Shown here piece by piece: positions 27,162 to 44,794 of a stretch of DNA of 64,000 bases. The stretch's first letter is position 1. The number at the start of each line of letters is the position of its first letter. Where the stretch lies: NCBI RefSeq assembly GCF_028283705.1, contig NZ_JAPWKD010000022.1, positions 1 through 64,000 of the forward strand, read 5' to 3'. The notes beneath the pieces were generated by a model, which saw only the letters and a list, made by a program, of their open reading frames with translations, had not been told where the DNA came from and did no database searches. A program made the position numbers and the translations under genes. This DNA comes from Pantoea sp. (GTDB lineage Bacteria > Pseudomonadota > Gammaproteobacteria > Enterobacterales > Enterobacteriaceae).

Positions 27162-27648
27162 CAAAAAAATTGCCAAAATTGCACTATCGCTTACTATTTG
27201 TGCAAATCCTCGCAAATCAATCATAAAATGCAGAAATTTTGTCCAGTGGTGCTGTTTTTTTACCCACGCCTCGCCTCAACTTTTGCATGCCTCTTCTCAT
27301 AATGGCTCGACAGTTCTGAGACGAGTGCCCTTCCATCATATTATTTTACTCAATGCCACCACCTTACTCCGTTAACACCTGGTGCTTAAACAAATTCATA
27401 TGCCTGCCAGTCAGCTCCCCATAAACTGCTGTGACAACCTACTGAGCGACAAGAAAAATGCGGGCGCGATTACGAAAGCGTGCTTGCGTTTATCATTTTA
27501 CTTCTTTTTAAAGTCACACTGGTGTTACCCTCCTGCCCATTGTTCTCGTTAAATTACCCCTGTGACGTGCAACTGAGTTCGACACATCGCTGTATGCCTG
27601 ATGCTGCAAGGTGTAGATGAGCCAGAATTTGCGGTCAGATGCATGCTT
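27162..27648. other. Intergenic region between the tRNA promoter and coaA
   Basis: About 490 bp with no gene I can support. It is AT-rich near the tRNA promoter, where Fis sites would be expected by analogy with E. coli. A weak coaA promoter may lie at TTGCGT (27484-27489) with a TTTAAA-like -10 near 27507-27512. Short open frames here lack ribosome-binding sites and family resemblance. Confidence 0.4.
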
Positions 27649-28599
27649 ATGAGTAAAAAAACGACGCCACTCACAACACCCTATTTGCAGTTCAACCGTC
27701 AGCAATGGGCAGCCTTGCGTGACTCTGTGCCAATGACGCTGGCTGAGGGTGAAATTGACCGATTGCGCGGCATTAACGAAGACCTTTCGCTGGAAGAGGT
27801 CGCCGAGATTTATTTGCCGCTGTCGCGCCTGTTGAATTTCTACATCAGTTCTAATCTGCGACGTCAGGCCGTACTCGAGCAATTTCTTGGGACTAATGCC
27901 CAAAAAATTCCTTACATCATCAGTATCGCGGGTAGTGTGGCAGTAGGAAAAAGTACCACTGCACGTGTACTGCAGGCGTTACTCAGCCGCTGGCCTGAGC
28001 ATCGCAAAGTAGAGTTGATCACCACCGATGGCTTTCTGCATCCCAATGCGGTGTTAAAAGAACGTGGGTTGATGAAGAAGAAAGGCTTCCCGCAGTCCTA
28101 TGACATGCACCGTCTGGTCAATTTTGTTTCCGACCTAAAATCCGGAGCCAGCCAGGTTACAGCACCGGTTTACTCACATCTGATTTATGATGTTATTCCG
28201 GATGGTGATAAAGTTGTGCAGCAACCTGATATCCTGATTCTCGAAGGTTTAAACGTGCTGCAAAGTGGTATGGATTATCCACACGACCCTCATCACGTCT
28301 TTGTTTCAGATTTTGTCGACTTTTCTATATATGTCGATGCGCCCGAAGACCTGCTTGAAAGCTGGTATATCAACCGCTTCCTGAAATTCAGAGAAGGGGC
28401 ATTCAGCGATCCTGATTCTTATTTCCATCATTATTCGCAACTTCCAGAAGAAGAAGCTGTGAATATTGCGCGCGGGCTGTGGAAAGAAATCAACTGGCTG
28501 AATTTAAAAGAAAATATATTGCCGACACGTGAGCGTGCCAGCCTGATTATGACCAAGTCAGCCGATCATGCCGTGCAACATGTACGTTTAAGGAAATAA
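27649..28599 (+). CDS. coaA: Pantothenate kinase (type I)
   Basis: Phosphorylates pantothenate, the committed step of coenzyme A synthesis; feedback-inhibited by CoA. The start [15 protein letters not shown] gives 316 residues, the E. coli length; the frame stays open 16 codons further up, but those are not conserved. The P-loop GSVAVGKST has Lys101. The ribosome-binding site is weak, which fits the known low expression of coaA. It ends at a hairpin shared with convergent birA. Confidence 0.95.
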   Translation: MSKKTTPLTTPYLQFNRQQWAALRDSVPMTLAEGEIDRLRGINEDLSLEEVAEIYLPLSRLLNFYISSNLRRQAVLEQFLGTNAQKIPYIISIAGSVAVGKSTTARVLQALLSRWPEHRKVELITTDGFLHPNAVLKERGLMKKKGFPQSYDMHRLVNFVSDLKSGASQVTAPVYSHLIYDVIPDGDKVVQQPDILILEGLNVLQSGMDYPHDPHHVFVSDFVDFSIYVDAPEDLLESWYINRFLKFREGAFSDPDSYFHHYSQLPEEEAVNIARGLWKEINWLNLKENILPTRERASLIMTKSADHAVQHVRLRK

Positions 28600-28607
28600 A
28601 TAATAAA

Positions 28608-28641
28608 CATTACTGCCCTGAATTTTTCAGGGCAGTAATAT
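28608..28641. terminator. Bidirectional terminator between coaA and birA
   Basis: Long stem attactgccctgaa / ttcagggcagtaat with a 3-nt loop, directly after the coaA stop, flanked by AT-rich tails on both sides. It can serve both convergent genes. Confidence 0.85.
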
Positions 28642-28680
28642 TGTAAATGAAAAAATCACAGCCATATATTAGTCTGGTGG

Positions 28681-29643
28681 TTAATTATCTGGTCGTAATG
28701 AAATTTCCCCACCAACCCATGCCTTAGTTTCACCATCCTGCTCCAGCAGCAAGCCGCCTTGCTTATCCACGCCACGCGCAATGCCATAAACTTCACGGTC
28801 ACCAATTAACAATTTGACCGGACGATTAATGAAGTTATCGAGCATATCCCAACGTTCAATAAAGGGAGCCAGGCCGTCACGTTCAAACAATGGTAAAGCT
28901 TCGCGTAAACGATTAATCAATGTTGCGGCCAGCTGATTACGATCGATGTCGATCCCCGCTTCCTGCAAATTAATCCAACCCTGGTTAATTTGTGACGCGC
29001 CTTCGGAACGCATCGCGAGGTTAATTCCTGCGCCAATTACAATCTGGGCTGCATCGCCGGTTTTACCAGTAAGTTCAACCAGGATACCAGCCAGCTTTCG
29101 ATCGTGCAGATAGAGATCGTTAGGCCATTTAACCCGTACATCTTTCGCGCCAAGGGACTGAATAACTTCCGCCATCACGATACCGATGACCAGGCTCAAC
29201 CCCATTGCAGCGGCTGGTCCCTGCTCCAGACGCCAGTACATCGACATATACAGGTTGGCACCAAAGGGTGAAAACCATTGTCTGCCACGACGCCCACGTC
29301 CTGCCTGTTGATACTCCGCAATACAAGCATCACCCGATACCAACTGATCCATACGCTCAAGCAGATATTGGTTCGTCGAATCAATTACAGGGATCACAGA
29401 CAAATTAGGTTGATTCAGCCGCGATACAATTTCTTCTTCATTCAGCAACTGAATGGGGGCTGGCAGGCTGTATCCTTTACCCGTAACGGTATAAACATCC
29501 AGTCCCCAGCTCTTCAACGTTTGAACATGTTTGTTGATTGCGGCCCGGCTCATACCCAGGACTTCGCCCAGTTGCTCCCCCGAATGAAATTCTCCATCTG
29601 CGAGTAAAGCGACTAATTTTAGCGGTACACTATGGTCTTTCAT
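28681..29643 (-). CDS. birA: Biotin ligase / biotin operon repressor
   Basis: Attaches biotin to the BCCP subunit of acetyl-CoA carboxylase and, as the biotinyl-AMP dimer, represses the bio operon. A protein of 320 residues (E. coli 321) with an N-terminal winged helix ([20 protein letters not shown], 21-40), the biotinyl-AMP loop GRGRRG (115-120) and the catalytic KWPND with Lys183 in DRKLAG. Its start overlaps the murB stop by 4 bases. Confidence 0.96.
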   Translation of the reverse strand: MKDHSVPLKLVALLADGEFHSGEQLGEVLGMSRAAINKHVQTLKSWGLDVYTVTGKGYSLPAPIQLLNEEEIVSRLNQPNLSVIPVIDSTNQYLLERMDQLVSGDACIAEYQQAGRGRRGRQWFSPFGANLYMSMYWRLEQGPAAAMGLSLVIGIVMAEVIQSLGAKDVRVKWPNDLYLHDRKLAGILVELTGKTGDAAQIVIGAGINLAMRSEGASQINQGWINLQEAGIDIDRNQLAATLINRLREALPLFERDGLAPFIERWDMLDNFINRPVKLLIGDREVYGIARGVDKQGGLLLEQDGETKAWVGGEISLRPDN

Positions 29644-30677
29644 GAAATCACCTCTACGGCGTTACGTTCGCCCTGCGCATCGATAAAGCGAACTTCCGGC
29701 TCCAGCCAGACATTGAATTTCTCACCGACGTGGTTTCTCACCTCGCGTGCCAACTGAACAATATCCTGAGGTGTTGCCTGATTTTCATTAATCAGCACCA
29801 GTGCCTGCTGGCGATGCACTGCAGCACCGCCCACCTGATGCCCCTTCAGCTGACATTGATCGATCAGCCAACCGGCAGCAAGTTTCACTTCACCTTCAGG
29901 TTGGGGATAGAGCGGGATCGTTGGCCATTGAGTACACAATGCTGCGGCCTGAGTGGCGGTGATCAGTGGATTTTTAAAGAAACTGCCCACATTTCCTGTT
30001 ATCCGGGGATCAGGAAGCTTGCTCTGACGCATCTGACAGACAGCATTAAATACATCCCACGCGCTGGCTGTTGCCGGATTAAGCCGTGCCAAATCACCAT
30101 AACTCAGCACTGGCTGCCATTGCTTAGGCAGACGTAATCCTACTGCGACGATGACATAGTCATTCTTCATCGCATGTTTGAAAATACTGTCACGATAGCC
30201 AAACTCGCACTCTTCGCGATACAGCCGAACCGTCTGGCGGGTGGGTAGATGTATAGCTTCAACATAGTGGCAGATATCTTTAAATTCGATACCGTACGCA
30301 CCAATATTTTGAATTGGAGCCGAGCCAGCCATACCCGGTATCAAGGCGAGATTCTCCAGACCAGGAATGCCTTTCTTTAAAGTTTGCTCAACCAGTTCAT
30401 GCCAGTTTTCTCCCGCTCCAACATGCAGTTGCCATGCTTCGGGATGTTCTTCTATGGCTATGCCTTTGATTGTATTGATCACCACAGTACCGTTGAAGTC
30501 TTCGAGAAACAGTACATTGCTGCCGCCACCAAGTATCATAAAAGGCTGTTTCTGAGCGGTACTGCCTTGCCAGGCGTCAATGATGGCTTCTGCAGTATTG
30601 GCAATAACGATATTTCTCGCACTGACCTCAAGGCCAAGTGTATTGAAAGCTTTAAGAGAAGTGTTGGGGCTGGACAT
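29640..30677 (-). CDS. murB: UDP-N-acetylenolpyruvoylglucosamine reductase
   Basis: Reduces UDP-GlcNAc-enolpyruvate to UDP-MurNAc with NADPH and bound FAD, for peptidoglycan. A protein of 345 residues (E. coli 342). FAD-binding GGGSNVLF (about 50-57) and [17 protein letters not shown] are present, as are the catalytic Arg in YRDS (162), Ser232 in [10 protein letters not shown] and the C-terminal Glu in LEPEVRF. It overlaps birA and lies downstream of the rrn terminator, the position it has beside rrnB in E. coli. Confidence 0.96.
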   Translation of the reverse strand: MSSPNTSLKAFNTLGLEVSARNIVIANTAEAIIDAWQGSTAQKQPFMILGGGSNVLFLEDFNGTVVINTIKGIAIEEHPEAWQLHVGAGENWHELVEQTLKKGIPGLENLALIPGMAGSAPIQNIGAYGIEFKDICHYVEAIHLPTRQTVRLYREECEFGYRDSIFKHAMKNDYVIVAVGLRLPKQWQPVLSYGDLARLNPATASAWDVFNAVCQMRQSKLPDPRITGNVGSFFKNPLITATQAAALCTQWPTIPLYPQPEGEVKLAAGWLIDQCQLKGHQVGGAAVHRQQALVLINENQATPQDIVQLAREVRNHVGEKFNVWLEPEVRFIDAQGERNAVEVIS

Positions 30678-30781
30678 TTCACGGCCTTAACTGATTAATC
30701 TGGCCGTAGTTTACCTGATCAGATTGTTACGAGTGGGATGTTTTCGTGTTTTTCACTGCTCAGAGGCTGATCTGCGGACGT

Positions 30782-30810
30782 AAAAAAGCCCTGAACTTTC
30801 GTTCAGGGCT
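30782..30810 (-). terminator. rrn operon terminator
   Basis: Stem agccctgaac / gttcagggct with TTTC loop, followed on the minus strand by a T-run, 15 bp after 5S rRNA. Confidence 0.92.
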
Positions 30811-30824
30811 TCTTCACTTGATTG

Positions 30825-30944
30825 ATGCCTGGCAGTTCCCTACTCTCGCATGGGGAGACCCCACACTACCATCGGCGCTACGGCGTTTCACTTCTGAGTT
30901 CGGCATGGGGTCAGGTGGGACCACCGCGCTAGTGCCGCCAGGCA
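30825..30944 (-). rRNA. rrf: 5S ribosomal RNA
   Basis: A 120-nt gene nearly identical to E. coli 5S, from TGCCTGGCGGC to GCCAGGCAT, with pairing ends. It lies 104 bp after 23S. Confidence 0.97.
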
Positions 30945-31048
30945 AATTCTGTCTATCCGCACCGCCCTCTCAGGCCGCACGAATCTATCCGGATGAATCA
31001 AGCTGAAAATCTTCTCTGGTCTCTCAACCAAAACGCCTCTGGCGTTGT

Positions 31049-33969
<2,921 letters not shown>

Positions 33970-34294
33970 TCACAACCCTAAGGTGTTTTGCAACGGCTGC
34001 ACGAATCGCAAGCTTTTGCTCCGAGACTCATGGACACACCGTCCACTCCGGTTTCTCCGTGCCGGGCGCCTTGCCCTGCCGCCGTTCGCTCAGTATTCTT
34101 CAGCTATGTCAACATCATGGGGGATTGTTATCGACATAACAGCTACTTAGGTTTGCTTACTTTGAGAGACTCGCATACTGATTTTGCTCAGCATGTTATT
34201 TCAAATTTTCAGCTTGTTCCGGATTGTTAAAGAGCAGTATTTCGCAGCGCACTCTTTCAAATGCGCTCTGAAATTATCAGACAATATGGTTATT
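33970..34294 (-). other. tRNA-Glu to 23S spacer with boxA
   Basis: The rear part of the internal transcribed spacer. It contains an antitermination boxA TGCTCTTTAACA at 34225-34236 (read on the minus strand), which loads the Nus factor complex before 23S transcription. No other gene is present. Sequences flanking 23S are complementary and would form the processing stem. Confidence 0.8.
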
Positions 34295-34370
34295 TGGCGT
34301 CCCCTAGGGGGTTCGAACCCCTGTTACCGCCGTGAAAGGGCAGTGTCCTAGGCCACTAGACGAAGGGGAC
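34295..34370 (-). tRNA. gltT: tRNA-Glu (TTC) in the rrn spacer
   Basis: A 76-nt tRNA with encoded CCA and anticodon TTC. It is close to E. coli tRNA-Glu, with compensating changes in the D and anticodon arms. The symbol follows its position in an rrnB-like operon before murB. Confidence 0.95.
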
Positions 34371-34406
34371 AAAAATACGTTTGCGAAGCGCTGCTTCAGC
34401 GGAATC

Positions 34407-34484
<78 letters not shown>

Positions 34485-34556
34485 ATAGAAGGTTTTTCTT
34501 GCTCATTACAGTTATCAGACAATCTGTGTGGACACGTCACAATACGTATCTTTCGG

Positions 34557-36098
<1,542 letters not shown>

Positions 36099-36226
36099 AA
36101 AAGCTTGATGCTCAAAGATTGTCATACTGTTAATCTTATGAATTAACTGTTTGTCACTCTTCAAGACTTGGTATTTTTGTGTTTCGATACGGTCTTGTGA
36201 GTGCCCACACAGATTGTCTGATAAAT

Positions 36227-36238
36227 TGTTAAAGAGCA
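36227..36238 (-). promoter_or_regulatory. rrn leader boxA antitermination site
   Basis: TGCTCTTTAACA on the minus strand, identical to the E. coli leader boxA, about 130 bp before 16S. It recruits NusB-S10 for rRNA antitermination. Confidence 0.92.
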
Positions 36239-36280
36239 GTGGCCGGGGAGGACTAAAATCTCACCTGGCGCGGGTTGCGT

Positions 36281-36308
36281 ATATTACGTTTTCCCGCTGA
36301 AGAGTCAA
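36281..36308 (-). promoter_or_regulatory. rrn promoter P2
   Basis: -35 TTGACT (36303-36308), 16-bp spacer, -10 TAATAT (36281-36286) on the minus strand, about 105 bp downstream of P1. Confidence 0.85.
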
Positions 36309-36388
36309 GCTTTTATTTGCTTTTACGAAGCGCTTTTCCCTTCCCGACCCGGTCCGTCGCAGCGGTTAATCCCGGTCAGTGGAGGCGC

Positions 36389-36415
36389 ATTATAGGGACT
36401 AATTCTGAGTGACAA
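36389..36415 (-). promoter_or_regulatory. rrn promoter P1
   Basis: -35 TTGTCA (36410-36415) and -10 TATAAT (36389-36394) on the minus strand, followed by the GCGC discriminator that makes P1 sensitive to ppGpp. The spacer counts 15 bp, one shorter than in E. coli P1 promoters. An A/T-rich UP element (a run of seven T) lies just upstream. The hemG stop codon is only 55 bp from the -35. Confidence 0.9.
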
Positions 36416-36470
36416 GCGTTTATTGCAAAAAAATTATCGTTCGGCCTAAATTTCACCAAAACGCTTTATT

Positions 36471-37007
36471 TCACAACGTTTTGCATGGTAATTGCGCAAA
36501 ATCCCGGGCAAAAAGAGCGACTTTCTGCCAGTCGGTATACTCCACTTCTTTCGATGTATCGGTTTCACCACCCGTCATACGCATAATCAACTGAATCATC
36601 ACGCGATCGAACCAGCGATAGTGCGGATAACGTAGTGCCCCGGCAAACACCGCACAGCAATCGGGTTGCCAGGGTGACTGTGTCAGAAACTTGTAGGTAT
36701 AGACATTGGTTTCCGGCGTGCATTTATCCGCTTTACGCGCCGTCAGGTTCACACTGAAGAAACCACTGGCACGCTGTTGCAGCTGCGTCAGATGCGTCGT
36801 GACAAATTTCATTAAAGCAGGATGGAAATGACCATAGCGGATTGATGCACCGATCAGCACGCGATCATACTGCGCCCAGTCGAGGGAAGTGCTCTGCTGC
36901 ACATCAATCACATCACACAGCTGCTGGGGGGCCAGGGTTTGCGCAATGCGTCCGGCAATTTTTTGGGTTTGCCCGTCACGGCTGGAGTAAACAATCAACG
37001 CTTTCAT
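36471..37007 (-). CDS. hemG: Menaquinone-dependent protoporphyrinogen IX dehydrogenase
   Basis: Oxidises protoporphyrinogen IX to protoporphyrin IX, passing electrons to quinones. A flavodoxin-like protein of 178 residues (E. coli 181). FMN-binding segment SSRDGQT is at about 8-14; GASIRYGH and the HemG-specific insert with ARKADKCTPETN follow. The start MKALIVY has AGGA upstream. It begins 17 bp after trkH and ends just before the rrn promoter, the same neighbourhood as rrnA in E. coli. Confidence 0.95.
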   Translation of the reverse strand: MKALIVYSSRDGQTQKIAGRIAQTLAPQQLCDVIDVQQSTSLDWAQYDRVLIGASIRYGHFHPALMKFVTTHLTQLQQRASGFFSVNLTARKADKCTPETNVYTYKFLTQSPWQPDCCAVFAGALRYPHYRWFDRVMIQLIMRMTGGETDTSKEVEYTDWQKVALFARDFAQLPCKTL

Positions 37008-37024
37008 CACACAATCCTGCTTTA

Positions 37025-38476
37025 TCATTCGCGCCAGAAGGTTGGGGTAAAGAGAACCAATAAGGTAAACACCTCAAGACGACCAAATAACATCGTCGAA
37101 ATCAAAATCCACTTCGCCACATCATTCATAGAAGCAAAGTTATCGGCCACCACGCCAAGGCCCGGTCCGAGGTTGTTGAGGGTTGCGGCGACAGCAGCAA
37201 AGGCGGAAAAGTCATCCACGCCGGTTGCTATAATCGCCAGCATGCTGACAAGGAACACCAGCGCATAAGCGGAGAAGAATCCCCATACGGCTTCCAGAAT
37301 ACGTTCCGGCAGAGCACGGTTACCTAGCTTAATAGTGTAAACCGCATTCGGATGGACGAGGCGCTTCAGCTCACGCGAACCTTGTTTACATAACAGAAGA
37401 ATACGAATGACCTTCAGACCGCCGCCGGTAGAACCCGCGCAGCCACCAATAAAGGCGGAACACAGCAGCAGTACCGGCAGGAATAACGGCCAGCGGGCAA
37501 TGCTATCGGTAGTAAACCCGGCAGTGGTCGCCATGGAGACCACCTGGAAAAAGGCCTGATTCAGCGTTTGTAGGCCACTGGAATAGACATCATGGAACCA
37601 CAATACCACCGTGCAGATCACCACCAGCGTCAGTTGCACGCCGATAAACATCCGGAACTCCGGATCACGCCAGTACACTTTCAGGCTACGCCCGCTCAGT
37701 AAAGAGAAGTGCAAGCCATAGTTACAGCCGGAGATCAGCAGGAATACTGCGATGATGGTATTAATGGTCGGGCTATTGAAGTAACCGATGCTGGCATCAT
37801 GGGTAGAGAAGCCCCCGATAGCGATGGTGGAAAAACTATGGCCGATGGCATCAAACACCGGCATTCCCGCCAGCCACAACGCGACGGCACAGGCTACAGT
37901 GAGTAACACATAGATCAGCCACAATGTTTTGGCCGTTTCCGCGATGCGTGGGCGCATTTTATTATCTTTCAGCGGTCCCGGCATTTCAGCGCGGTACAGC
38001 TGCATCCCCCCTACCCCAAGAATTGGCAGGATCGCCACCGCCAGCACGATAATCCCCATCCCCCCGAGCCATTGCAGCATCTGACGATAGAAAAGAATCG
38101 CTTTAGGCAGTGAATCCAATCCCACCAGCGTTGTCGCTCCGGTGGTGGTTAATCCTGAAAAGGATTCGAAGAAGGCATCGGTCACCGACAAATGCGGCTG
38201 CTCGGCAAACATAAACGGCATCGCCCCCACGCTGCCCAGCACGGTCCAGAACAGCACCACGATCAGAAACCCTTCGCGTGGCTTCAGTTCCGTTTTCTGC
38301 TTGCGATTGGGCCACCACAACAATGAGCCAATCACCAGCGCCATCATAAAGGTCTGACTGAACGCCCGTCCGGCACCGTCACGATAAATCAGGGCCACCA
38401 GACCGGGCACGATCATGGTCACTGAGAACAGAATCACCAGCAGGCCCACAATGCGGGTAATGGCACGAAAATGCAT
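37025..38476 (-). CDS. trkH: Trk potassium uptake protein TrkH
   Basis: Membrane channel subunit of the Trk K+ system, gated by TrkA. The 483 residues are identical in length to E. coli. About ten membrane segments and four pore-loop repeats with selectivity glycines are visible (for example SGLTTTGATTL near 110, TIAIGGFSTHD near 220, ATTAGFTTD near 315, LNNLGPGLG near 435). It is followed closely by hemG and preceded by yigZ. Confidence 0.96.
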   Translation of the reverse strand: MHFRAITRIVGLLVILFSVTMIVPGLVALIYRDGAGRAFSQTFMMALVIGSLLWWPNRKQKTELKPREGFLIVVLFWTVLGSVGAMPFMFAEQPHLSVTDAFFESFSGLTTTGATTLVGLDSLPKAILFYRQMLQWLGGMGIIVLAVAILPILGVGGMQLYRAEMPGPLKDNKMRPRIAETAKTLWLIYVLLTVACAVALWLAGMPVFDAIGHSFSTIAIGGFSTHDASIGYFNSPTINTIIAVFLLISGCNYGLHFSLLSGRSLKVYWRDPEFRMFIGVQLTLVVICTVVLWFHDVYSSGLQTLNQAFFQVVSMATTAGFTTDSIARWPLFLPVLLLCSAFIGGCAGSTGGGLKVIRILLLCKQGSRELKRLVHPNAVYTIKLGNRALPERILEAVWGFFSAYALVFLVSMLAIIATGVDDFSAFAAVAATLNNLGPGLGVVADNFASMNDVAKWILISTMLFGRLEVFTLLVLFTPTFWRE

Positions 38477-38504
38477 TCAGCCGTTTCCTTTCAAAGAGAT
38501 ATTC

Positions 38505-39122
38505 TTAGTTTTCCAGCGGGATGAGCGTCAGCACGCCCCGACTGTAGTCAGAGAGGTTTTGCCGAAAGCCTTCGATCTGGCTATGCGGTAATGCCAGTTG
38601 CAGTGTAATGCGATCCAGATAATGGCTCGCTTCCACTCTGCCGTCAAAGCGCTGCAGCAGACGTTCAATATCACTGAACTGTGCATATTCGCATTGCAGA
38701 GTAAAAGATTGCATCGGTACTTTACGGCAACGTGTCAGCTGCTTTAACCCCTGCTGGACACCGCCGCCATAGGCTTTCACCAGCCCACCCGTACCAAGCA
38801 TAATGCCGCCATAGTAACGCACCACAACAGCGGTAATTTCACCGACACCGCTCCCCATCAGCTGCGCCAGCATCGGTTTTCCCGCCGTACCCGAGGGTTC
38901 ACCATCATCAGAAAAGCCAAGCTGCTGTGAATCATCCGGCGCACCGGCTACCCATGCCCAGCAGTGATGGCGGGCCGTGGGATGTTCAGCTTTAATATGC
39001 TGCACAAAAGCACGCGCCGCTTCTACGCCGTCGGTATGCGCCAGCAGCGTAATAAAGCGGCTTTTCTTGATGGTTTCCTCGCTGAGACTCACAGCCTCAG
39101 CGGGAATGTCATAAGCATTCAT
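38505..39122 (-). CDS. yigZ: IMPACT/UPF0029 family protein YigZ
   Basis: A 205-residue protein with an N-terminal IMPACT (UPF0029) domain, signature GEPSGTAGKPML near 74-85 and RYYGGIMLGTGGL near 102-114, and a smaller C-terminal ferredoxin-like domain. Eukaryotic relatives modulate Gcn2; the bacterial role is unknown. The start overlaps the pepQ stop by 4 bases (ATGA), so it is coupled to pepQ; trkH follows. Confidence 0.92.
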   Translation of the reverse strand: MNAYDIPAEAVSLSEETIKKSRFITLLAHTDGVEAARAFVQHIKAEHPTARHHCWAWVAGAPDDSQQLGFSDDGEPSGTAGKPMLAQLMGSGVGEITAVVVRYYGGIMLGTGGLVKAYGGGVQQGLKQLTRCRKVPMQSFTLQCEYAQFSDIERLLQRFDGRVEASHYLDRITLQLALPHSQIEGFRQNLSDYSRGVLTLIPLEN

Positions 39123-40453
39123 CAGGCCAGATGCAGATCGCGCGTCATGTTTTCAATCCGATTGGCATGGATCACCACATTATCCTCAATGCGAATCCCG
39201 CCATAAGGTTTCAACGCATCAATCGCCTGCCAGTCAAAGTGCTGGCTATATTTGCCGCTGCGCAGCGACGACAGCAGGGAATCGATAATGTAGAAACCCG
39301 GTTCGATGGTCATCACCATGCCCGGCTCCAGTACTCTGGTGCAACGCAGATACGGATATTGCGCCGGAGCAGCCAGATGCGTGCCGTTATCATCCTGCAT
39401 AAAGCCAGCAACGTCGTGTACCTGCAGACCGAGCGGGTGACCCAGACCATGCGGCATGAACGGACCGGTTAAATCTTCCGCCACCAGCGTTTCTTCACTC
39501 AGCCCTTTCACCAGGTCAAACCTCAGCAGCATGCGCGCAATGCGCTGATGCATCTGCAGATGGTAATCGGTATAGCGTACGCCAGCCTTGAGGGTCGCGA
39601 TCAGCGCCAGTTCCTCTTTATTCATTGCCTCAACCATTTCGGCATAGCGCGATTTCGCCTGTGCGGCATAGCTGCGGGTCAAATCGGCCGCATAGCCCAG
39701 ATATTCCGCTCCGGCATCGATCAAAAAGCTATAACGTTTCGCCGGTGGTTGATGATCCAGTTTGGTGTAATGCAACACAGCGGCATGTTCATTCAGCGCG
39801 ATGATGTTGCCGTAAGGCACGTCGATATCGCGATGTCCGGTGGCGCTCAGGTAGGCAATGTTGATATCAAACTCGCTCATGCCAGAGAAAAAGGCTTCTT
39901 TGGCGGCGCGATGCCCGGCCACTGCCAGCTTTTGTGCTTCACGCATGCAGGCCAGTTCATAATCGGTTTTGATGCTGCGGTGGTAATGCAGGAAATCGAT
40001 CACCCCTTTGGGGTTGATGCTGTCGGCTTTGATACCCAGCTGCGTGGCACGCGCTGGCACCGGCCCGATGTAAGCCACATTATCGCGCTGAGCTGGCAGC
40101 AGTTGCCCTATCTCATCGGCGTTTTTCAGGCCGATAACGTCAACGTCCCCGGTCCAGAAGCTATTGGGCAGCAGCTCCACGTTGTGCCAGTAATCCACCG
40201 GCGAATAAAACCACAGCTTCGGTTTATTCACGCCGTCGATCCATAACCAGCAGTTCGGCACCTGCGTGACCGGCACCCAGGCTTTGAATTGCGGATTCAC
40301 TTTGAACGGATAGTCATGATCGTCGAGAAACACGGTCAGCAACTCGCCAGAATGAATCAGCATGGCATCAAGTTTAAAACGCGCCAGCACCTGCTGCGCA
40401 CGCTGTTGCAGCGTGTTGATATGCGCGTGATACAGGGTCTTCAGTGAATCCAT
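39122..40453 (-). CDS. pepQ: Xaa-Pro dipeptidase
   Basis: Manganese-dependent prolidase that splits dipeptides with C-terminal proline. The start [12 protein letters not shown] gives 443 residues, the E. coli length; the frame is open 24 codons further up without conservation. The C-terminal pita-bread domain carries the ligands in [29 protein letters not shown] and IEPGFY / GGIRIEDN. It is divergent from fadB with 187 bp between, which contain the FadR site. Confidence 0.96.
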   Translation of the reverse strand: MDSLKTLYHAHINTLQQRAQQVLARFKLDAMLIHSGELLTVFLDDHDYPFKVNPQFKAWVPVTQVPNCWLWIDGVNKPKLWFYSPVDYWHNVELLPNSFWTGDVDVIGLKNADEIGQLLPAQRDNVAYIGPVPARATQLGIKADSINPKGVIDFLHYHRSIKTDYELACMREAQKLAVAGHRAAKEAFFSGMSEFDINIAYLSATGHRDIDVPYGNIIALNEHAAVLHYTKLDHQPPAKRYSFLIDAGAEYLGYAADLTRSYAAQAKSRYAEMVEAMNKEELALIATLKAGVRYTDYHLQMHQRIARMLLRFDLVKGLSEETLVAEDLTGPFMPHGLGHPLGLQVHDVAGFMQDDNGTHLAAPAQYPYLRCTRVLEPGMVMTIEPGFYIIDSLLSSLRSGKYSQHFDWQAIDALKPYGGIRIEDNVVIHANRIENMTRDLHLA

Positions 40454-40596
40454 GGACTTGTCTCCGATATCGCGAAAATGGCCGCAGTGTAGCATAGCCG
40501 TGTCCTTGTTGCCGTGCCCCCACACGCTGTGATCGCTGTATCAAATAAGCAAACTCTCGTTTGCAAAAAATTAACATGACACCCACACTCACCATC

Positions 40597-40613
40597 ATCT
40601 GGTATGACCAGAT
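40597..40613 (+). promoter_or_regulatory. FadR operator of fadBA
   Basis: The 17-bp palindrome ATCTGGTATGACCAGAT differs by one base from the well-known FadR site of E. coli fadB. FadR represses fadBA until long-chain acyl-CoA is bound. It lies 28 bp before the fadB start, near the expected transcription start. Confidence 0.92.
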
Positions 40614-40640
40614 CAACTTTCGCGGTTTCAGGAGACGGAT

Positions 40641-43998
<3,358 letters not shown>

Positions 43999-44020
43999 TA
44001 CGTTGACCACTGCATGATTT

Positions 44021-44045
44021 CCCGCCCTCTCGGGCGGGCTTTTTA
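44021..44045 (+). terminator. fadBA terminator
   Basis: Stem cccgccc / gggcggg with a 4-nt loop, then CTTTTT on the + strand. It lies between convergent fadA and fre. Confidence 0.9.
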
Positions 44046-44050
44046 CCCGA

Positions 44051-44752
44051 TCAGATAAACGCAAAAGCATCGCCGAACATCTGTGCTTCCAGCGCACCAC
44101 GTTCCGCACAAAAGCGTTCACGCGCAATCTTCGCCATTTCGAACCGGCCAGCAATATAAATATCGTGCCCGCCTAATGAAGCGTAGTCCTGCATCACCGC
44201 CGTCAGTACCGTACCGGTACGTCCCTGCCAGCTCGCTTCCGGCTGTTCAACCACCGGGATCACCTGCAAATTGGGATGCTTAACCGCCAGCGCATTCAGT
44301 TCATCGAGATCGTAGAGATGGGTCAGTTCACGACCGCCCCAGTAAATCGCGATATCACGATCGGGCTGCTGTGCCAGTGCGGTCAGCAGAATGGAACGGG
44401 CGTAGGAAAATCCGGTTCCTCCCGCAATCAGGATGATGGGACGATCACTATCTTCACGCAGCCAGGCATCACCATGCGGCATGTCTACGGTGATTTCACG
44501 CTGATTCTGGATACGTTCCATCACCGCCATGGCATAGAGATTGAGCTCCGATGCGCCGATATGCAGCTCGATGATGTCTTTTTCCATCGGCGTGGACGCC
44601 AGGGAGAATGGGCGTTTATCCCGTTCGTCCATGACCACCATCAGGTACTGTCCGGCACGAAAGCTAAAATTCGCTTCCGGAATTAAACGGACGCGGTAGA
44701 CGGTATCAGTAATCGCTTCAACCGAAGTCACTTTACAGCTTAACGTTGTCAT
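44051..44752 (-). CDS. fre: NAD(P)H-flavin reductase
   Basis: Reduces free flavins with NAD(P)H, supplying reduced flavin to other enzymes; in E. coli it is placed beside ubiD. The 233 residues are identical in length to E. coli. The flavin motif RPFSLAS is at about 47-53 and the nucleotide-binding [10 protein letters not shown] at about 111-120. It lies 42 bp after ubiD and is probably co-transcribed with it. Confidence 0.96.
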   Translation of the reverse strand: MTTLSCKVTSVEAITDTVYRVRLIPEANFSFRAGQYLMVVMDERDKRPFSLASTPMEKDIIELHIGASELNLYAMAVMERIQNQREITVDMPHGDAWLREDSDRPIILIAGGTGFSYARSILLTALAQQPDRDIAIYWGGRELTHLYDLDELNALAVKHPNLQVIPVVEQPEASWQGRTGTVLTAVMQDYASLGGHDIYIAGRFEMAKIARERFCAERGALEAQMFGDAFAFI

Positions 44753-44794
44753 GCGTTCCCTCTGTCGGGTCGTTTTTATGGTTATTCACCGCCG

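Noticed and set aside
27124..27375. 83-codon open frame between thrU and coaA
   Set aside because: It overlaps the tRNA promoter, lacks a ribosome-binding site and resembles no family.
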